64,000 nucleotides of DNA from CAYQLT01 sp964418425 (GCA_964418425.1 CAYQLT010000008.1:17935-81934), one strand, 5' to 3'; shown: positions 14,353 to 24,324, counted from the first letter of the stretch. Translations and numbers: made by a program. The notes: a model not told the origin generated them from the letters alone.

Positions 14353-16056
14353 TCAGGTGTCGGCCGAGCTGCGGTAGAGGCTCTGCTCGTATGCGCGCAA
14401 CATGCGGGTGACGTCAAATCGCCCGGCCACGTCGGCGATGCTGGCCTGCATCATCCGGACCCAGCGAGGGCGGTCCGTCTCGTAGACGGGTAGCACCTGC
14501 TCCAGGAGGGTCCGGTAAAGGCTTTCGGCGTCTTGCTCGTCGGCATCGGGGCGGGGTTCGACTTCCCCGATGGCCCAGCCGTTTTCACCGTGGCGACACG
14601 CCTCGGGCCACCACCCGTCGAGGATGCTGAGGTTGAGCACCCCGTTCACCGCCGCCTTCATCCCCGACGTGCCGCAGGCCTCCAGGGGGCGCAACGGGTT
14701 GTTGAGCCAAAGGTCGCACCCCCGGGTGACGCGGCGTGCGACCTCCATGTCGTAATCGGGCAAGAAGACCACCCCCCGAGGATAGCGCCGGGCCATGGCC
14801 AGCAGGACCTGCACGATCTCTTTGCCCCGATCGTCCAGGGGGTGAGCCTTTCCGGAAAACACGATCTGGATCCGGCCCGACTCCAGGTACGGCCCGATGA
14901 CCTCCGGCCGCCGGAAGATCAGGTCGGCCCGCTTGTAGGGGGCGGCGCGCCGGGTGAAGCCCACCACAAGGCCTTCAGGATCCAGGCGCACTCCCGACCT
15001 CGCCTCGACGAAGGCGAGCAACTCCCCCTTCAGCTCCCGGTGCACGGCCCACAGCCGGTCCGCCGACGAGCCGGCCCGGGCCACCCGTTCGTCCTGCCAG
15101 GTGGGTAGATGCACCCCGTTGGTGATGGCCTGGATGGGGGCGGCGCCTGTCACCCCCGCCCACATGGAGCGGGCGGTACGCCCGTGCAGCTCCGACACGC
15201 CGTTGGCGGCACGGGCCAGGCGCAGGGCGGCAACCGTCATCTGAAAGGGGTCGCCGCCCAGGCGGATCATCTGGCGGCGGTTGAGGCCGTTGAAGGCGCC
15301 CATGTACTCCAGCAGCTCCAGAGGGTGGACCTCGTTTCCCTCCCGAACGGGCGTGTGGGTGGTGAAGACGATGCGGCGCCGGGCCGCCTGCCACGCCTGG
15401 TCGAAGGGCATACCCTCCGCCATGTGGCGCCGGATCAGCTCCAGTCCCGCCAGCACCGCGTGACCCTCGTTGAAGTGGTACACCTCGGGCTCGATGCCCA
15501 GCGCGGCCAGCGCCCGCACCCCGCCGATGCCCAGCACCATCTCCTGGGCCACCCGCTCCTCGGCAAACCACCCGTACAGCTGGCCCGTGATCCAGCGGTC
15601 CGCGTTTTCGGGCAGATTGGTGTCCAGCAGGTAAAGGGGCGCATGGGCCAGCGGCCGACCGGCCCGATCCCGGCCCCTCAGGCGCCATACCCTGATGGCC
15701 ACGGGCCGGCGGCGGATCTCGACCGTCACCCGCACCCCCGTCTCTTCGAGGTCCTCCTTCAGCTCATCGTAGAGAGGATAGGCGTCCACCACCCGACCGT
15801 CCTCGATGCGCTGCTGGACGTACCCCTGCCGCCATAGGATGCCCACACCCACCAAAGAAAGCCCCATGTCGTGAGCGCCTTTGAGGATGTCCCCGGCCAG
15901 AATGCCCAGCCCCCCGGCATACAGCGGGTAGCGGGCGTCCAGGCCGAACTCCATGCACAGGTAGGCCACCCGGGCCCGGGTCGCCTCGGGGTGACCCGCG
16001 GACCGGGTGACATCGGGCCTTCGACCTTCGTGCGATCCCTGAAACACCTCGCTCAC
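14353..16056 (-). CDS. glgP: Alpha-glucan phosphorylase (GT35, short form)
   Basis: 567 residues, the short form of glycogen phosphorylase found in many thermophiles. It begins VAYLCMEFGLDARYPLYAGG and LGILAGDILKGAHDMGL, includes EVYHFNEGHAVLAGLELIRR and VFTTHTPVREGNEVHP, and ends with the PLP region EACGTSGMKAAVNGVLNLS, where the Lys in GMKAAVNG should bind pyridoxal phosphate. It releases glucose 1-phosphate from storage glucan. GTG at 16056 next to GGGGAGG. No other glg gene is nearby. Transcribed away from the GGDEF gene. Confidence 0.9.
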   Translation of the reverse strand: MSEVFQGSHEGRRPDVTRSAGHPEATRARVAYLCMEFGLDARYPLYAGGLGILAGDILKGAHDMGLSLVGVGILWRQGYVQQRIEDGRVVDAYPLYDELKEDLEETGVRVTVEIRRRPVAIRVWRLRGRDRAGRPLAHAPLYLLDTNLPENADRWITGQLYGWFAEERVAQEMVLGIGGVRALAALGIEPEVYHFNEGHAVLAGLELIRRHMAEGMPFDQAWQAARRRIVFTTHTPVREGNEVHPLELLEYMGAFNGLNRRQMIRLGGDPFQMTVAALRLARAANGVSELHGRTARSMWAGVTGAAPIQAITNGVHLPTWQDERVARAGSSADRLWAVHRELKGELLAFVEARSGVRLDPEGLVVGFTRRAAPYKRADLIFRRPEVIGPYLESGRIQIVFSGKAHPLDDRGKEIVQVLLAMARRYPRGVVFLPDYDMEVARRVTRGCDLWLNNPLRPLEACGTSGMKAAVNGVLNLSILDGWWPEACRHGENGWAIGEVEPRPDADEQDAESLYRTLLEQVLPVYETDRPRWVRMMQASIADVAGRFDVTRMLRAYEQSLYRSSADT

Positions 16057-16204
16057 CTCCCCAAGCCGCTGCGGGGTCGGCGCCCCGACCCGCCAAAGCG
16101 AAGGAGTCCACGCCGGCAGAGCGAACCCCGTCCGCCACGGTATCTATGCCAGCAAGCCGCCGGCCAAGCTCCTGGCGGCCGGGAAGCGGTGGGAGACGCT
16201 GCAA

Positions 16205-17008
16205 GTGCCAGATCCCGCATATGCGTATGCTATCATGGCCCTTCGAACCGCCCTTCTTGTCTTCGTGGTGTACGGTTGGATACGCTTTTGGGGCGTCAGC
16301 CGGCGCTGGCCCCATCCCCGGTGGCTGTGGCGGATCTCCGTGGCGGGCATGGGACTGGCTGCCGCCACCCTGGCCGCCGATGTGCTGGACGATCTCTTGG
16401 GCCTGTTCGGCGGCCAGAGCCCGGTCGTGACCCGGTTCACCTATGGGGCCGCCGGCTTCCTCATCGCCTTCGCCCTGCTGCGCTGGGTGTTGCAGGCAGA
16501 CCGGGTGCTGCGCCAGCTGCAGTCGCTGGCCGTCACGGATCCCCTGACCGGACTTGCGAACCGGCGCGCCCTGGAGAGCCGGTTCCACGAGGAACGGGCC
16601 CGCTCCCGTCGAAGCGGTCGCCCTTTTACCGTCATGCTCCTCGACCTCGTTCACTTCAAGGAGGTGAACGACCGCTTCGGGCACCTGGTGGGCGACCGCG
16701 TGCTGCAGGAGGTGGCTCGAGCGCTGTCGGGCTGCGTGCGAGCCGAGGATCTGGTGTGCCGGTTCGGGGGCGACGAGTTCGCCATCCTGTGGGTGGAGGC
16801 GGGCCCGGCCCAGCATGAGGCGTTCGCCCGGCGTACAGCCGACGCCCTCCGGCATGTTAAGCTGCCGGTCCGCGGCAGCTCCCTGGAGGCGACCTCCGGC
16901 TGCGCCACCTGGCCCGAGGACGGGGACTCCCTGGAGGCCCTGCTGGCGGTAGCCGACCGGCGGATCTACGAGAAGCGTCTCGATGGGCAGGGCCGCCGCA
17001 CGGGGTGA
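16205..17008 (+). CDS. Membrane diguanylate cyclase (GGDEF)
   Basis: 267 residues. Three hydrophobic segments in the first 100 residues (TALLVFVVYGWIRFWG, ISVAGMGLAAATLAADVL, FLIAFALLRWVLQ), then a complete GGDEF domain starting SLAVTDPLTGLANRRALESR, with FTVMLLDLVHFKEVNDRFGH and the active site CRFGGDEFAIL. It should make cyclic-di-GMP. No EAL domain and no recognisable product-inhibition RxxD upstream of the active site (VRAEDLVCRFGGDEF has a related spacing). GTG at 16205 has GGGAG 9 nt upstream; an in-frame ATG at 16235 has none. Confidence 0.9.
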   Translation: MPDPAYAYAIMALRTALLVFVVYGWIRFWGVSRRWPHPRWLWRISVAGMGLAAATLAADVLDDLLGLFGGQSPVVTRFTYGAAGFLIAFALLRWVLQADRVLRQLQSLAVTDPLTGLANRRALESRFHEERARSRRSGRPFTVMLLDLVHFKEVNDRFGHLVGDRVLQEVARALSGCVRAEDLVCRFGGDEFAILWVEAGPAQHEAFARRTADALRHVKLPVRGSSLEATSGCATWPEDGDSLEALLAVADRRIYEKRLDGQGRRTG

Positions 17009-17029
17009 GCTCGGCGGTCCTCGCAGCCG

Positions 17030-17059
17030 CCGGCCGGGCCTTGCGCCAGGCGGCCGGCT
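17030..17059. terminator. Possible bidirectional terminator between convergent genes
   Basis: GCCGGCCG (17030-17037) and CGGCCGGC (17052-17059) can pair with a 14-nt loop between the stops of the convergent GGDEF and multihaem genes. No T-run is visible, so this is suggested by position and symmetry only. Confidence 0.3.
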
Positions 17060-17086
17060 ACGACGCCAGCCGCCCGGCCGACCCCA

Positions 17087-18595
17087 TCAGGTGCCGTCGT
17101 GACAGCTCCAGCACGTGTCCGGTTCGGTCATCTCCGACTCGTCCATGGGGTGCAGGAAGTTCAGCCCCCGGGGGTCCCACTGAAGTTCTCCGGCCGGCCC
17201 CTGCGCCACGATGCGATGGCACACCTGGCAATCGGCGGTGATGGTCTGCCCCTGCGGGCTGACGTGCTGGCCGTCGTGGCATCGCATGCATCCGGGCGAG
17301 TAGAGGTGCCCGATGTTGTTGGGGTACGAGCGCCAGTCGGTTCGCATCTCGGGGAAGAAGTTGGCGCGGTAGATGGCCGTGAGCGCTTCGATGGCGCTTT
17401 CGACCAGGGACGGGTCAGCGGCCACCCGTTGGGGGTACTCCTTGCGGTAAAATTCGCTCACCCGCATACGAATGCCCTGCTCGGCCGCTTCCCGGGTGGG
17501 ATAGTCGGCCAGCAGCGCCTGCGCGCCCACTTTCCGGATGTACGGCAAGGCCGGGCTGATGGCCCCGGCGGCCAGCGCCTCGTCGATGGCCCGTCCGGGG
17601 GGCCGGAAGATGTGGCTGGGCTGGTTGTGGCAATCGATGCAGTCCATCTGGCGGATGGAGGCGGACGCCAGCTGGGCTTCGTCGAGCCGGTTGGCCGGAT
17701 CCTCGTAGACGACCTGGCTTCCGTCGGGTCGGGTGACCCGCACCCACGGGATCACCTGGCGGGCCGCATCGGCCGCCACGTACTCCACCCGGTTCTCGGG
17801 CAGCACGTGCCAGTGCACCCCGTGCGCAGCCAGCGGCCCCTGCCCCCCGCCCACCGGGATCTCCAGGTGAATCTCCCAGGCCCGGTTGGTCTCATCGGGC
17901 GCGTAGTAGCGGCGCCGGCGCAGGATGGAGTCATAAAACTTGGCCGGCCAGTGGCACTCCTCGCAGGTGTCCCGGGCCGGCCGCAGGCTGGCGATGGGAA
18001 CTGACAGGGGGCGCTCGTAGCGGTCGAAGGTGTACGCGTAGACCTGGTAGGCGCCGGAGAACTTGCTGCGCACCCACCAGCTGGCCCCCGAACCGATGTG
18101 GCACTCCGTGCAGGCGACCCGCGCGTGGGGCGAGGTCTGGTAGGCGGTAAAGGTCGGCTCCATCACCCGGTGGCACGTCTGGCCGCAGAAGTAGACGGAC
18201 TCGGTGAAGTGATACCCGCTGTACGCCACGAAGGCCACCATGACCACAAACACGAAGCTGGCCAGCCAGAAGCGCACGAAGCGGGCACGGTGCAGCGCCA
18301 CGTTGAGGTCGAGCACGGGGAGCGAGGCTACCCCGCCCCGGCGCCGCCGCCGCACGGCCTCGATCCACATCCCCAGCGGGATGCCCACCAGCCCCAGCAG
18401 CAAAAAGACGGGCAGCACCAGGTAGGTGAGCACCCCCAGGTAGGGGTTGGGACGGCCCAAAAGCAGGTTGGTCAGGTGCAGGATGGCCATCAGCGAGAAG
18501 GTGTAGCCGGCCATCCCCGTGGCAAACCAGCTGATCCGGTTGTGATACAACGACGGCGGAGCGGTCTTCCGTTGCGGCGGCTCTGGATGTGCCAT
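17087..18595 (-). CDS. NapC/NirT-like multihaem cytochrome c with one CX3CH site
   Basis: 502 residues. Three TM segments (residues 22-45, 52-78, 108-126), then a NapC/NirT-type haem domain beginning YFCGQTCHRVMEPTFTAYQ, SPHARVACTECHIG. Six standard CXXCH sites follow (CTECH, CEECH, CIDCH, CMRCH, CQVCH, CWSCH); the first, CGQTCH at 137-142, has three residues between the cysteines. NapC-type proteins oxidise menaquinol and feed periplasmic reductases. No reductase is adjacent, so the partner is unknown. ATG at 18595 follows GGGGGG. The extra N-terminal TMs and C-terminal haems make it much longer than NapC. Confidence 0.85.
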   Translation of the reverse strand: MAHPEPPQRKTAPPSLYHNRISWFATGMAGYTFSLMAILHLTNLLLGRPNPYLGVLTYLVLPVFLLLGLVGIPLGMWIEAVRRRRRGGVASLPVLDLNVALHRARFVRFWLASFVFVVMVAFVAYSGYHFTESVYFCGQTCHRVMEPTFTAYQTSPHARVACTECHIGSGASWWVRSKFSGAYQVYAYTFDRYERPLSVPIASLRPARDTCEECHWPAKFYDSILRRRRYYAPDETNRAWEIHLEIPVGGGQGPLAAHGVHWHVLPENRVEYVAADAARQVIPWVRVTRPDGSQVVYEDPANRLDEAQLASASIRQMDCIDCHNQPSHIFRPPGRAIDEALAAGAISPALPYIRKVGAQALLADYPTREAAEQGIRMRVSEFYRKEYPQRVAADPSLVESAIEALTAIYRANFFPEMRTDWRSYPNNIGHLYSPGCMRCHDGQHVSPQGQTITADCQVCHRIVAQGPAGELQWDPRGLNFLHPMDESEMTEPDTCWSCHDGT

Positions 18596-18772
18596 GACGA
18601 CCCCCCCACTACACCGGCGGTGCCGCTTCGCAGACGGGCCGCTCAGGGCCGGCCACGTTGGGGGGGATGCGGGGCACCGCCTATCCAGCCCTTCCAGCTT
18701 ATCCTGCATGCAATGCCCGTGTCACGGGTCCGATATCCGCCGGGGTCCGGCGGGCTTGACCCGTGCGGGGCG

Positions 18773-21523
18773 TCAGCCCTGCACCCGGATGCGGGCATCC
18801 ACCACCCGACAGCCCTGGCCCGGCGCAAAGGCCTTGAGAGGGTTGATGTCCAGCTCGGCGACCTCGGGCAGCTCCTCCACCAGGTGCGACAGGCGCAGGA
18901 GAACCTCCTGGACGGCTTGCAGGTCCGCCGGCGGGTGGCCCCGGAAACCCTCCAGCAGCCGAAAGCCCCGGATGGCCCGCACCATCTCTTCGGCGTCCAG
19001 GTCCGTCAGGGGGGTGATCCGGAAGACCACGTCCCCCAGCACCTCGATGTGGACGCCACCCAGCCCGAAGGCGATGAGCGGCCCGAACAAGGGGTCATGG
19101 GTCATGCCCACCATCAGCTCAACCCCACCGGGCACCATAGGCTGAACCCAAAAGCCGTCCAGCTCCTGGAGCCGGCCGGCGGCAGCCAACCGCCCCCGTA
19201 TGTGCCGGCAGGCCTCAACCACCGCCTCGGGCTCGCCCAGATCCAGGTGCACGCCGTCCCACTCGGTCTTGTGAACCAGCGTGCGGGAGGCGAGCTTCAC
19301 CGCCACCGGGAAACCCAGGGCCCGGGCCGCCTCCGCCGCCTCCTGCGCATCCCGCGCCATGCGGCCCTCGACCACCGGGAACCGGAAGGCGCCCAGAAGC
19401 TCGCATGCCTCCTGCGGGCTCAGCCAGCCGCCCCCACGCTCGCAGGCTCGCCGGCAGATGGCCCGCGCGGCATCCACGTCGGCGTCGGTGAAAGCCAGCA
19501 CCTCGCCCGCAGGACGACCTCGCCAGCGGGCGTAGGCGTAAGCTTTTGCCAGCGCGTGCGCGGCCGACTCCGGGAAGCGATACGACGGGATCCGCTCGCC
19601 TGCGGCCGTCAGCGAGGCGCGCAGGTTGTTGGCGCCCATGAAGCAAGCCAGCATCGGCTTTCGGATCCCTTCCCGCCGCGCCCGCTGCACCTCCGCGCGC
19701 ACCCGGCCGGCCACCTCCTCGGCGCTCTGCAGCCCCACGGGAATAAAGATGACCATCACCGAATCGATGTCCGGGTCCTCCAGCACCACCCGCAGGGTCT
19801 TCTCGTAGTGCTCGGCTCCCGCCGAGGCGATCATGTCCACGGGATTTGCCACGCTGGCGGCGGCCGGGAGAAAGTTTCGCAGGGCCTGTTGGGTCGCCTG
19901 GCCCAGCAGCGGCACCTCAAGGCCTCTTGCCGTCAGAGCGTCGGTCGCCAGCACCGCCGGGCCGCCGGCGTTGGTGACGATAGCCACCCGGGGACCCGCC
20001 GGAAGCGGCTGGTTGGCCAACAGGGCCGCCACATCGAACATCTCCTCCAGCGAGTCGACCCGGATGACGCCCGCCTGCTGGAACAGCGCCTCCACGGCCA
20101 CCTCGCTGGCCGCCAGCGCCGCCGTGTGCGATCCCGCCGCCCGGAACCCCGCCGCCGTGCGCCCCGCCTTCACCGCCAGGATGGGCTTGCGCCGGGCTAC
20201 CCGTCGGGCCAGGCGGGCAAAACGCCGGGGATTTCCAAAAGACTCCAGATAAAGCAGGATCAGCGCCGTCTCGGGGTCCTCCTCCCAGTACTGGATGAGG
20301 TCGTTGCCCGAGACGTCCGCCTTGTTGCCCACGCTCACGAAGGTGGAAAGCCCCAACCCCATCTGCCGGGCGTACTCCAGAATCGCCAGCCCCAGCGCTC
20401 CCGACTGGGAAGACATCGCGATGCGCCCGTGCGGCGGGAAGACGGGCGAGAAGCTGGCGTTGAGGCGCACGTCGGGCGCGGTGTTGATGAGTCCCATGCA
20501 GTTGGGCCCCACCACCCGCATGCCGTAGCCTCTGGCCCTCTCCACCAGCTGGGCCTGCAGCTGCGCCCCCTCAGGACCGGTCTCGGCGAACCCCGCCGTG
20601 ATCACCACCAGCGCCCGCACCCCTTTTTCCCCGCACTCGTCCACCACGGAAAGCACGGCGTCTCGGGGTACGGCCACCACCGCCAGGTCCACGGGGCCGG
20701 GAATCGCCCGCACGGACGGGTAGGCCGGCGCCGATCCCACCACGGCCGCCCTGGGGTTGACCGGGTAGACGGGGCCGTTGAACCGGTTCATGACCAGAGC
20801 CTCGAAGATCCGGTACCCGATGCTGGTCGGGTCCCGGGAGGCGCCGATGACCGCCACGCCGCGGGGGCGGAAAAACGGCAGCAGAGAGGCCACCGTGGCC
20901 ACCCGCTCCCGCATCTCGGCCCGGGCCACCAGCTCAGGGGCAGGGGTGACCGAGAGGCTCACCAGGACGTAGCCGTCTTCGGGGTGTTCTTGCAAGGGAA
21001 AACCGCTGTCCCGGAAGACCTCCAGCATCTCCCGGTTCTCAAACTGGGTCAGCGCCCGAAAGGTTCGGATGCCATGGCGGGCGGCCACCAGGGCGAGCCG
21101 CTCCAGTAAGATGGTTCCGATGCCCCGGCCCCGGTGCTCGTCGTCGACGAGAAAGCTGATCTCCGCCATCTCCGGATCTTCGCCGCTGCGTACGTAACCG
21201 CCTGTGCCCACGATGCGGGGGTTTTGGGGGCCTCCCTTGAGAACGACCAGGGTGAACTCCCGCAAGGGGTCCCCGCATCGCAAAAGCCGGTTCACCGCCA
21301 CCTCGCTGGAGATGCTGGCGAAGAACCGGCGGGTTTTGGCTTCGGGAGACGTGCGCTCCAAGAGTTCCAGGAAGAGTTCCCTGTCCTCGGGCCGGGCGGG
21401 GCGAAGGTGGGCCACGCTGCCATCCTTCAGGATGATACGGCCCACCTCCACCGAATCCTGGGGAATGGGAGCTTCGTAGCGGGGAACCGCCATCACCTGC
21501 ATTCCGGCCCACCCCGGGCCCAT
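18773..21523 (-). CDS. GNAT acetyltransferase fused to ADP-forming acyl-CoA synthetase
   Basis: About 916 residues. N-terminal GNAT domain (residues 30-190, with DDEHRGRGIGTILLERLA as the acetyl-CoA loop), then CoA-binding Rossmann (215-345, VAVIGASRDPTSIGY), ligase-CoA domain (365-510) with the phosphorylated His in AAGSHTAAL (His466), and a C-terminal ATP-grasp domain (690-910, FPVAVKLASRTLVHKTEWDG). The PatZ/Pat family acetylates lysines of metabolic enzymes; many have lost the ligase His, whereas this one keeps it, so acyl-CoA synthetase activity remains possible. Domain order is GNAT first, as in actinobacterial relatives. Start could be ATG 21523, 21502 or 21493. Confidence 0.88.
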   Translation of the reverse strand: MGPGWAGMQVMAVPRYEAPIPQDSVEVGRIILKDGSVAHLRPARPEDRELFLELLERTSPEAKTRRFFASISSEVAVNRLLRCGDPLREFTLVVLKGGPQNPRIVGTGGYVRSGEDPEMAEISFLVDDEHRGRGIGTILLERLALVAARHGIRTFRALTQFENREMLEVFRDSGFPLQEHPEDGYVLVSLSVTPAPELVARAEMRERVATVASLLPFFRPRGVAVIGASRDPTSIGYRIFEALVMNRFNGPVYPVNPRAAVVGSAPAYPSVRAIPGPVDLAVVAVPRDAVLSVVDECGEKGVRALVVITAGFAETGPEGAQLQAQLVERARGYGMRVVGPNCMGLINTAPDVRLNASFSPVFPPHGRIAMSSQSGALGLAILEYARQMGLGLSTFVSVGNKADVSGNDLIQYWEEDPETALILLYLESFGNPRRFARLARRVARRKPILAVKAGRTAAGFRAAGSHTAALAASEVAVEALFQQAGVIRVDSLEEMFDVAALLANQPLPAGPRVAIVTNAGGPAVLATDALTARGLEVPLLGQATQQALRNFLPAAASVANPVDMIASAGAEHYEKTLRVVLEDPDIDSVMVIFIPVGLQSAEEVAGRVRAEVQRARREGIRKPMLACFMGANNLRASLTAAGERIPSYRFPESAAHALAKAYAYARWRGRPAGEVLAFTDADVDAARAICRRACERGGGWLSPQEACELLGAFRFPVVEGRMARDAQEAAEAARALGFPVAVKLASRTLVHKTEWDGVHLDLGEPEAVVEACRHIRGRLAAAGRLQELDGFWVQPMVPGGVELMVGMTHDPLFGPLIAFGLGGVHIEVLGDVVFRITPLTDLDAEEMVRAIRGFRLLEGFRGHPPADLQAVQEVLLRLSHLVEELPEVAELDINPLKAFAPGQGCRVVDARIRVQG

Positions 21524-21592
21524 GCTAGAGCCAGGGTGCGCACGGCGGAAGGGAAAGATGTACCCTCCTCGCAGGACGGAGCGCCCGCAACC

Positions 21593-24310
21593 TCACCAGC
21601 GCAAGGCGTACTGCGCCTGGGCCGATACCGCCGGCTGGAACTGCCCGCCCGATCGGGTGCCGCCGGCCGATACACTGATCCCCACCGAGCCACCCAAGAG
21701 GGGCAGCGAGGCGGTACCCTGCACTTCAAGGCGCTCCGCCGGCTCACTGTCGGGCAGTTGCGGCTTCTGGGTGCGGCTGTAAGCCCCCCCGAGGCTCCAC
21801 CACCCGAACGAACGGGACAGCCGGGCGCTGTACGTCAACGTGGCCTGGTCGGGGCTGGCTGCGTCCGGCCGCCGCTCGGCACCCAGGCGCACCGAATTGG
21901 GCCCCAAGCTGACCCCGATCTCGCCGGCGTACCCCTCGTCCACCCCCTGCACCGAATAGCCGCCGGCCCCGCCGCCGTCCGGCGCCCCATACGCGGTCTC
22001 CCGCATCCAGGAGCCCCGAAGGTCCACCACCGCTGAACCGACCGGGATACGCCGTAGTGCCGCCCCTGCCTCCAGCTGCTGGCGTTGCGGCACCGGAACC
22101 CCCTCCAGCGCGCCCACCGGCTGGCCGGTCAAAAGCGCCGGAACCAGGCCGGCTTGAGTGGACTGGCCGCTCAGCGACCACGTGAGAAAGGGCGATAGCG
22201 TCACCGAACCCAGCCGGCCATCCAGCCCCGCCTTGAAGGTAAGCCGCCGGGCGCGGGGGCTTCCCGCCGAACCGCCGCCGGACGACCCGTCCGTGCCGCT
22301 GGGGAGGTTCAGGGCCCGAGAGATCGCATCCCGGGCCAGCACCAGGATCACGTTTTCCCTCACCTCCCGCTCGTCGGCCGCCGAGAGCTGAAGGCGGAAG
22401 CGTTCGCCAAGCCGTGCCCTGGCGCTTAAGCTCAAAACCTCCTTGCCCGTGGGAGCTGATGCGGCCAGGGGCCGATACCCGGAGTCGGCCAGAAGGTAAC
22501 CAAACTCCGTCTCGCCGGAGGAACGCAGGTCGGCCGCAAGGGACCATCGCAACGCGGTGCCGATCGGAAGGGGCAGGAGATTGGCCGGGCTCAAGCGGGG
22601 CACCGGGAACAGGCTGTAAAGCCCCCGCGGGTCGACCCCCGGAATGCGGGAGTAGAGAACCGACGGGTACAGGCGCAGTCCCGAGCCTTCGATCACCTCG
22701 CCGCCTTCGGCGTACGGAACCACATCGGTGATGTTCGAGAGAGTCGCCGAGGCGGCCACCTCTGTCTCGCTGCGCAGGCCCCACAGGCGGGTGCCCAGCT
22801 GCAGCGAGGCCACCAGGTTCTGCCAGGCGCCGACCACGCTGCCATCTGCTTCGATGAGCTGAGGCTGGCCCTGCGAGCTCAGGAAGGCGTCGCTGATCCA
22901 GGCAGCCCCCAGCCGTAGCCACAGCCGCTCTTCCCAAAGCAGCGGCGCCCACTGCAGGCCCACCACGTGCCGGGCGTAGCTATCCTCGGTGGAAGAGGCC
23001 AGGCGGCCGAAGAAGGCCTCCGCCTCCGTGAACCACAGCCGCAGCCGCAGCTTCCAGCCCTCTTCGACGCTTCGGCCCGACAGCGTGAGATCGGTGAGCC
23101 GGGGGGTGAACTGGCCTGCGGCTCCCTCCAGCACCAGCTTTCCGTCCAAAAACCTCAGGAGGGCTGACAGGGCGTACAGGTTCGCCGAGGAGGTGGCCGC
23201 ACCCGAAAGCTGCGACGTCAGCCCCTGCCGGGTTTCCACGCTGGCCCGCACCGCCAGGGGCCCCACCTCGAGCCAGGCGCCCAGGCGGGAGGTGAACCGG
23301 GAGGCCGTCTGCCCCGGGAGGGCCGGTTCGCTGACCCGGTAATCGGCAGAGGCCCGGGTGGCGAACTCGCCGCCCCAGTTCACCTTCAGGGGGCGGTAGG
23401 CCTGGAGCACGAACTCCTGACGCCCCGAGTTACCCGCAGGGTCGCGGGCCTGGACCACCAGCCGATGCGGGCCCACCTCCTGCAGCCGCACGCTGACCGC
23501 GATCAGGTCGGGCACCGCCATCACGCCCGAAAGCGGCCGCCCGTCCAGCTCCACTCTCACGCTGGCCGTGTCGATGCCCCCGGAGTCGTCGATGGGACGG
23601 ATGGCCAAGGTCACCCGCTCCCCAACCGCAAAGCGGCTCGGGGCCCCCACCACCTGGAAGGTGGGGGGCGTGCGGTCGGCCTGCATGCGGATGCGCGCGG
23701 GGCCCCCCGGCCCGGTCGCCGGAACCCGCACACGCCCTCCTCGCTCGTCGGTCACGTCCGCATACACGAGCAAAGACTCCTCCGTGCGGGGAAGCGAGCG
23801 AAAGGGTATGGCCAGCGAAAGGCGGGTGCCGGCCGGCCTGGCTGCACCCGAAGCTTGCGCCGGCGGGCGGATGTGAAAGGCCGCGTAGCTTGCGCCCCCG
23901 TCGCCGCTCAGGTACACGACCGCCGAGCGCAAAGGCGGGGCCGCCTCTTGCCCTGCCGCGGGAAAGCTGACCAGCGTCACGTTGAGCGGCTGGCCCGCCA
24001 CCAGCCGTGCGGGCACCCAGAGTTCGACGTACCCCAAGCCGTCAAGGCTCTCGCGCACGGTCAGGGACCCCGGAGGTCGCGCAAAGCCGGCCGCCGGCCC
24101 GGTACCCGCCCCGGCCGCCTGGCCGCCGGCACCGGGCGCTGCGGCGACCGCCCGTGGGGTTCCTGCCACGCCAATCCCCAGGAGAAGCGCCAGGATCCCC
24201 GCCGCCGTAGCCCGGCCGACTGCGGCCGAGCGGGCCCGCCGACCCGTGCGAGCCGGCGGGCGGCCGAATAGCCGCCCGCCCGTGCCGTCTGTTGGCTTGG
24301 TGCGCTTCAC
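21593..24310 (-). CDS. Predicted outer-membrane beta-barrel protein
   Basis: 905 residues. Basic start and signal helix (ATAAGILALLLGIGVAG, cleavage near AVAAAPG), then one or two Ig-like domains (residues 90-310: LDGLGYVELWVPARLVAG, DSGGIDTASVRVELDGRPLS), then about 590 residues of alternating strands rich in aromatic and polar residues (FKAGLDGRLGSVTLSPFLTW, LTYSARLSRSFGWWSLGG) ending QYALRW. A C-terminal aromatic strand is the classical Bam recognition signal, so this is probably an outer-membrane barrel. No named family recognised. It starts 14 bp after the large Ig-like gene, so the two are co-transcribed and may act together. Confidence 0.7.
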   Translation of the reverse strand: MKRTKPTDGTGGRLFGRPPARTGRRARSAAVGRATAAGILALLLGIGVAGTPRAVAAAPGAGGQAAGAGTGPAAGFARPPGSLTVRESLDGLGYVELWVPARLVAGQPLNVTLVSFPAAGQEAAPPLRSAVVYLSGDGGASYAAFHIRPPAQASGAARPAGTRLSLAIPFRSLPRTEESLLVYADVTDERGGRVRVPATGPGGPARIRMQADRTPPTFQVVGAPSRFAVGERVTLAIRPIDDSGGIDTASVRVELDGRPLSGVMAVPDLIAVSVRLQEVGPHRLVVQARDPAGNSGRQEFVLQAYRPLKVNWGGEFATRASADYRVSEPALPGQTASRFTSRLGAWLEVGPLAVRASVETRQGLTSQLSGAATSSANLYALSALLRFLDGKLVLEGAAGQFTPRLTDLTLSGRSVEEGWKLRLRLWFTEAEAFFGRLASSTEDSYARHVVGLQWAPLLWEERLWLRLGAAWISDAFLSSQGQPQLIEADGSVVGAWQNLVASLQLGTRLWGLRSETEVAASATLSNITDVVPYAEGGEVIEGSGLRLYPSVLYSRIPGVDPRGLYSLFPVPRLSPANLLPLPIGTALRWSLAADLRSSGETEFGYLLADSGYRPLAASAPTGKEVLSLSARARLGERFRLQLSAADEREVRENVILVLARDAISRALNLPSGTDGSSGGGSAGSPRARRLTFKAGLDGRLGSVTLSPFLTWSLSGQSTQAGLVPALLTGQPVGALEGVPVPQRQQLEAGAALRRIPVGSAVVDLRGSWMRETAYGAPDGGGAGGYSVQGVDEGYAGEIGVSLGPNSVRLGAERRPDAASPDQATLTYSARLSRSFGWWSLGGAYSRTQKPQLPDSEPAERLEVQGTASLPLLGGSVGISVSAGGTRSGGQFQPAVSAQAQYALRW

Positions 24311-24324
24311 GGGCCACCTCCCTG

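Noticed and set aside
18098..21109. Very long plus-strand frame of about 1000 residues
   Set aside because: It is the antisense shadow of the NapC-like and GNAT-synthetase genes, typical of GC-rich coding DNA, with no recognisable domain.
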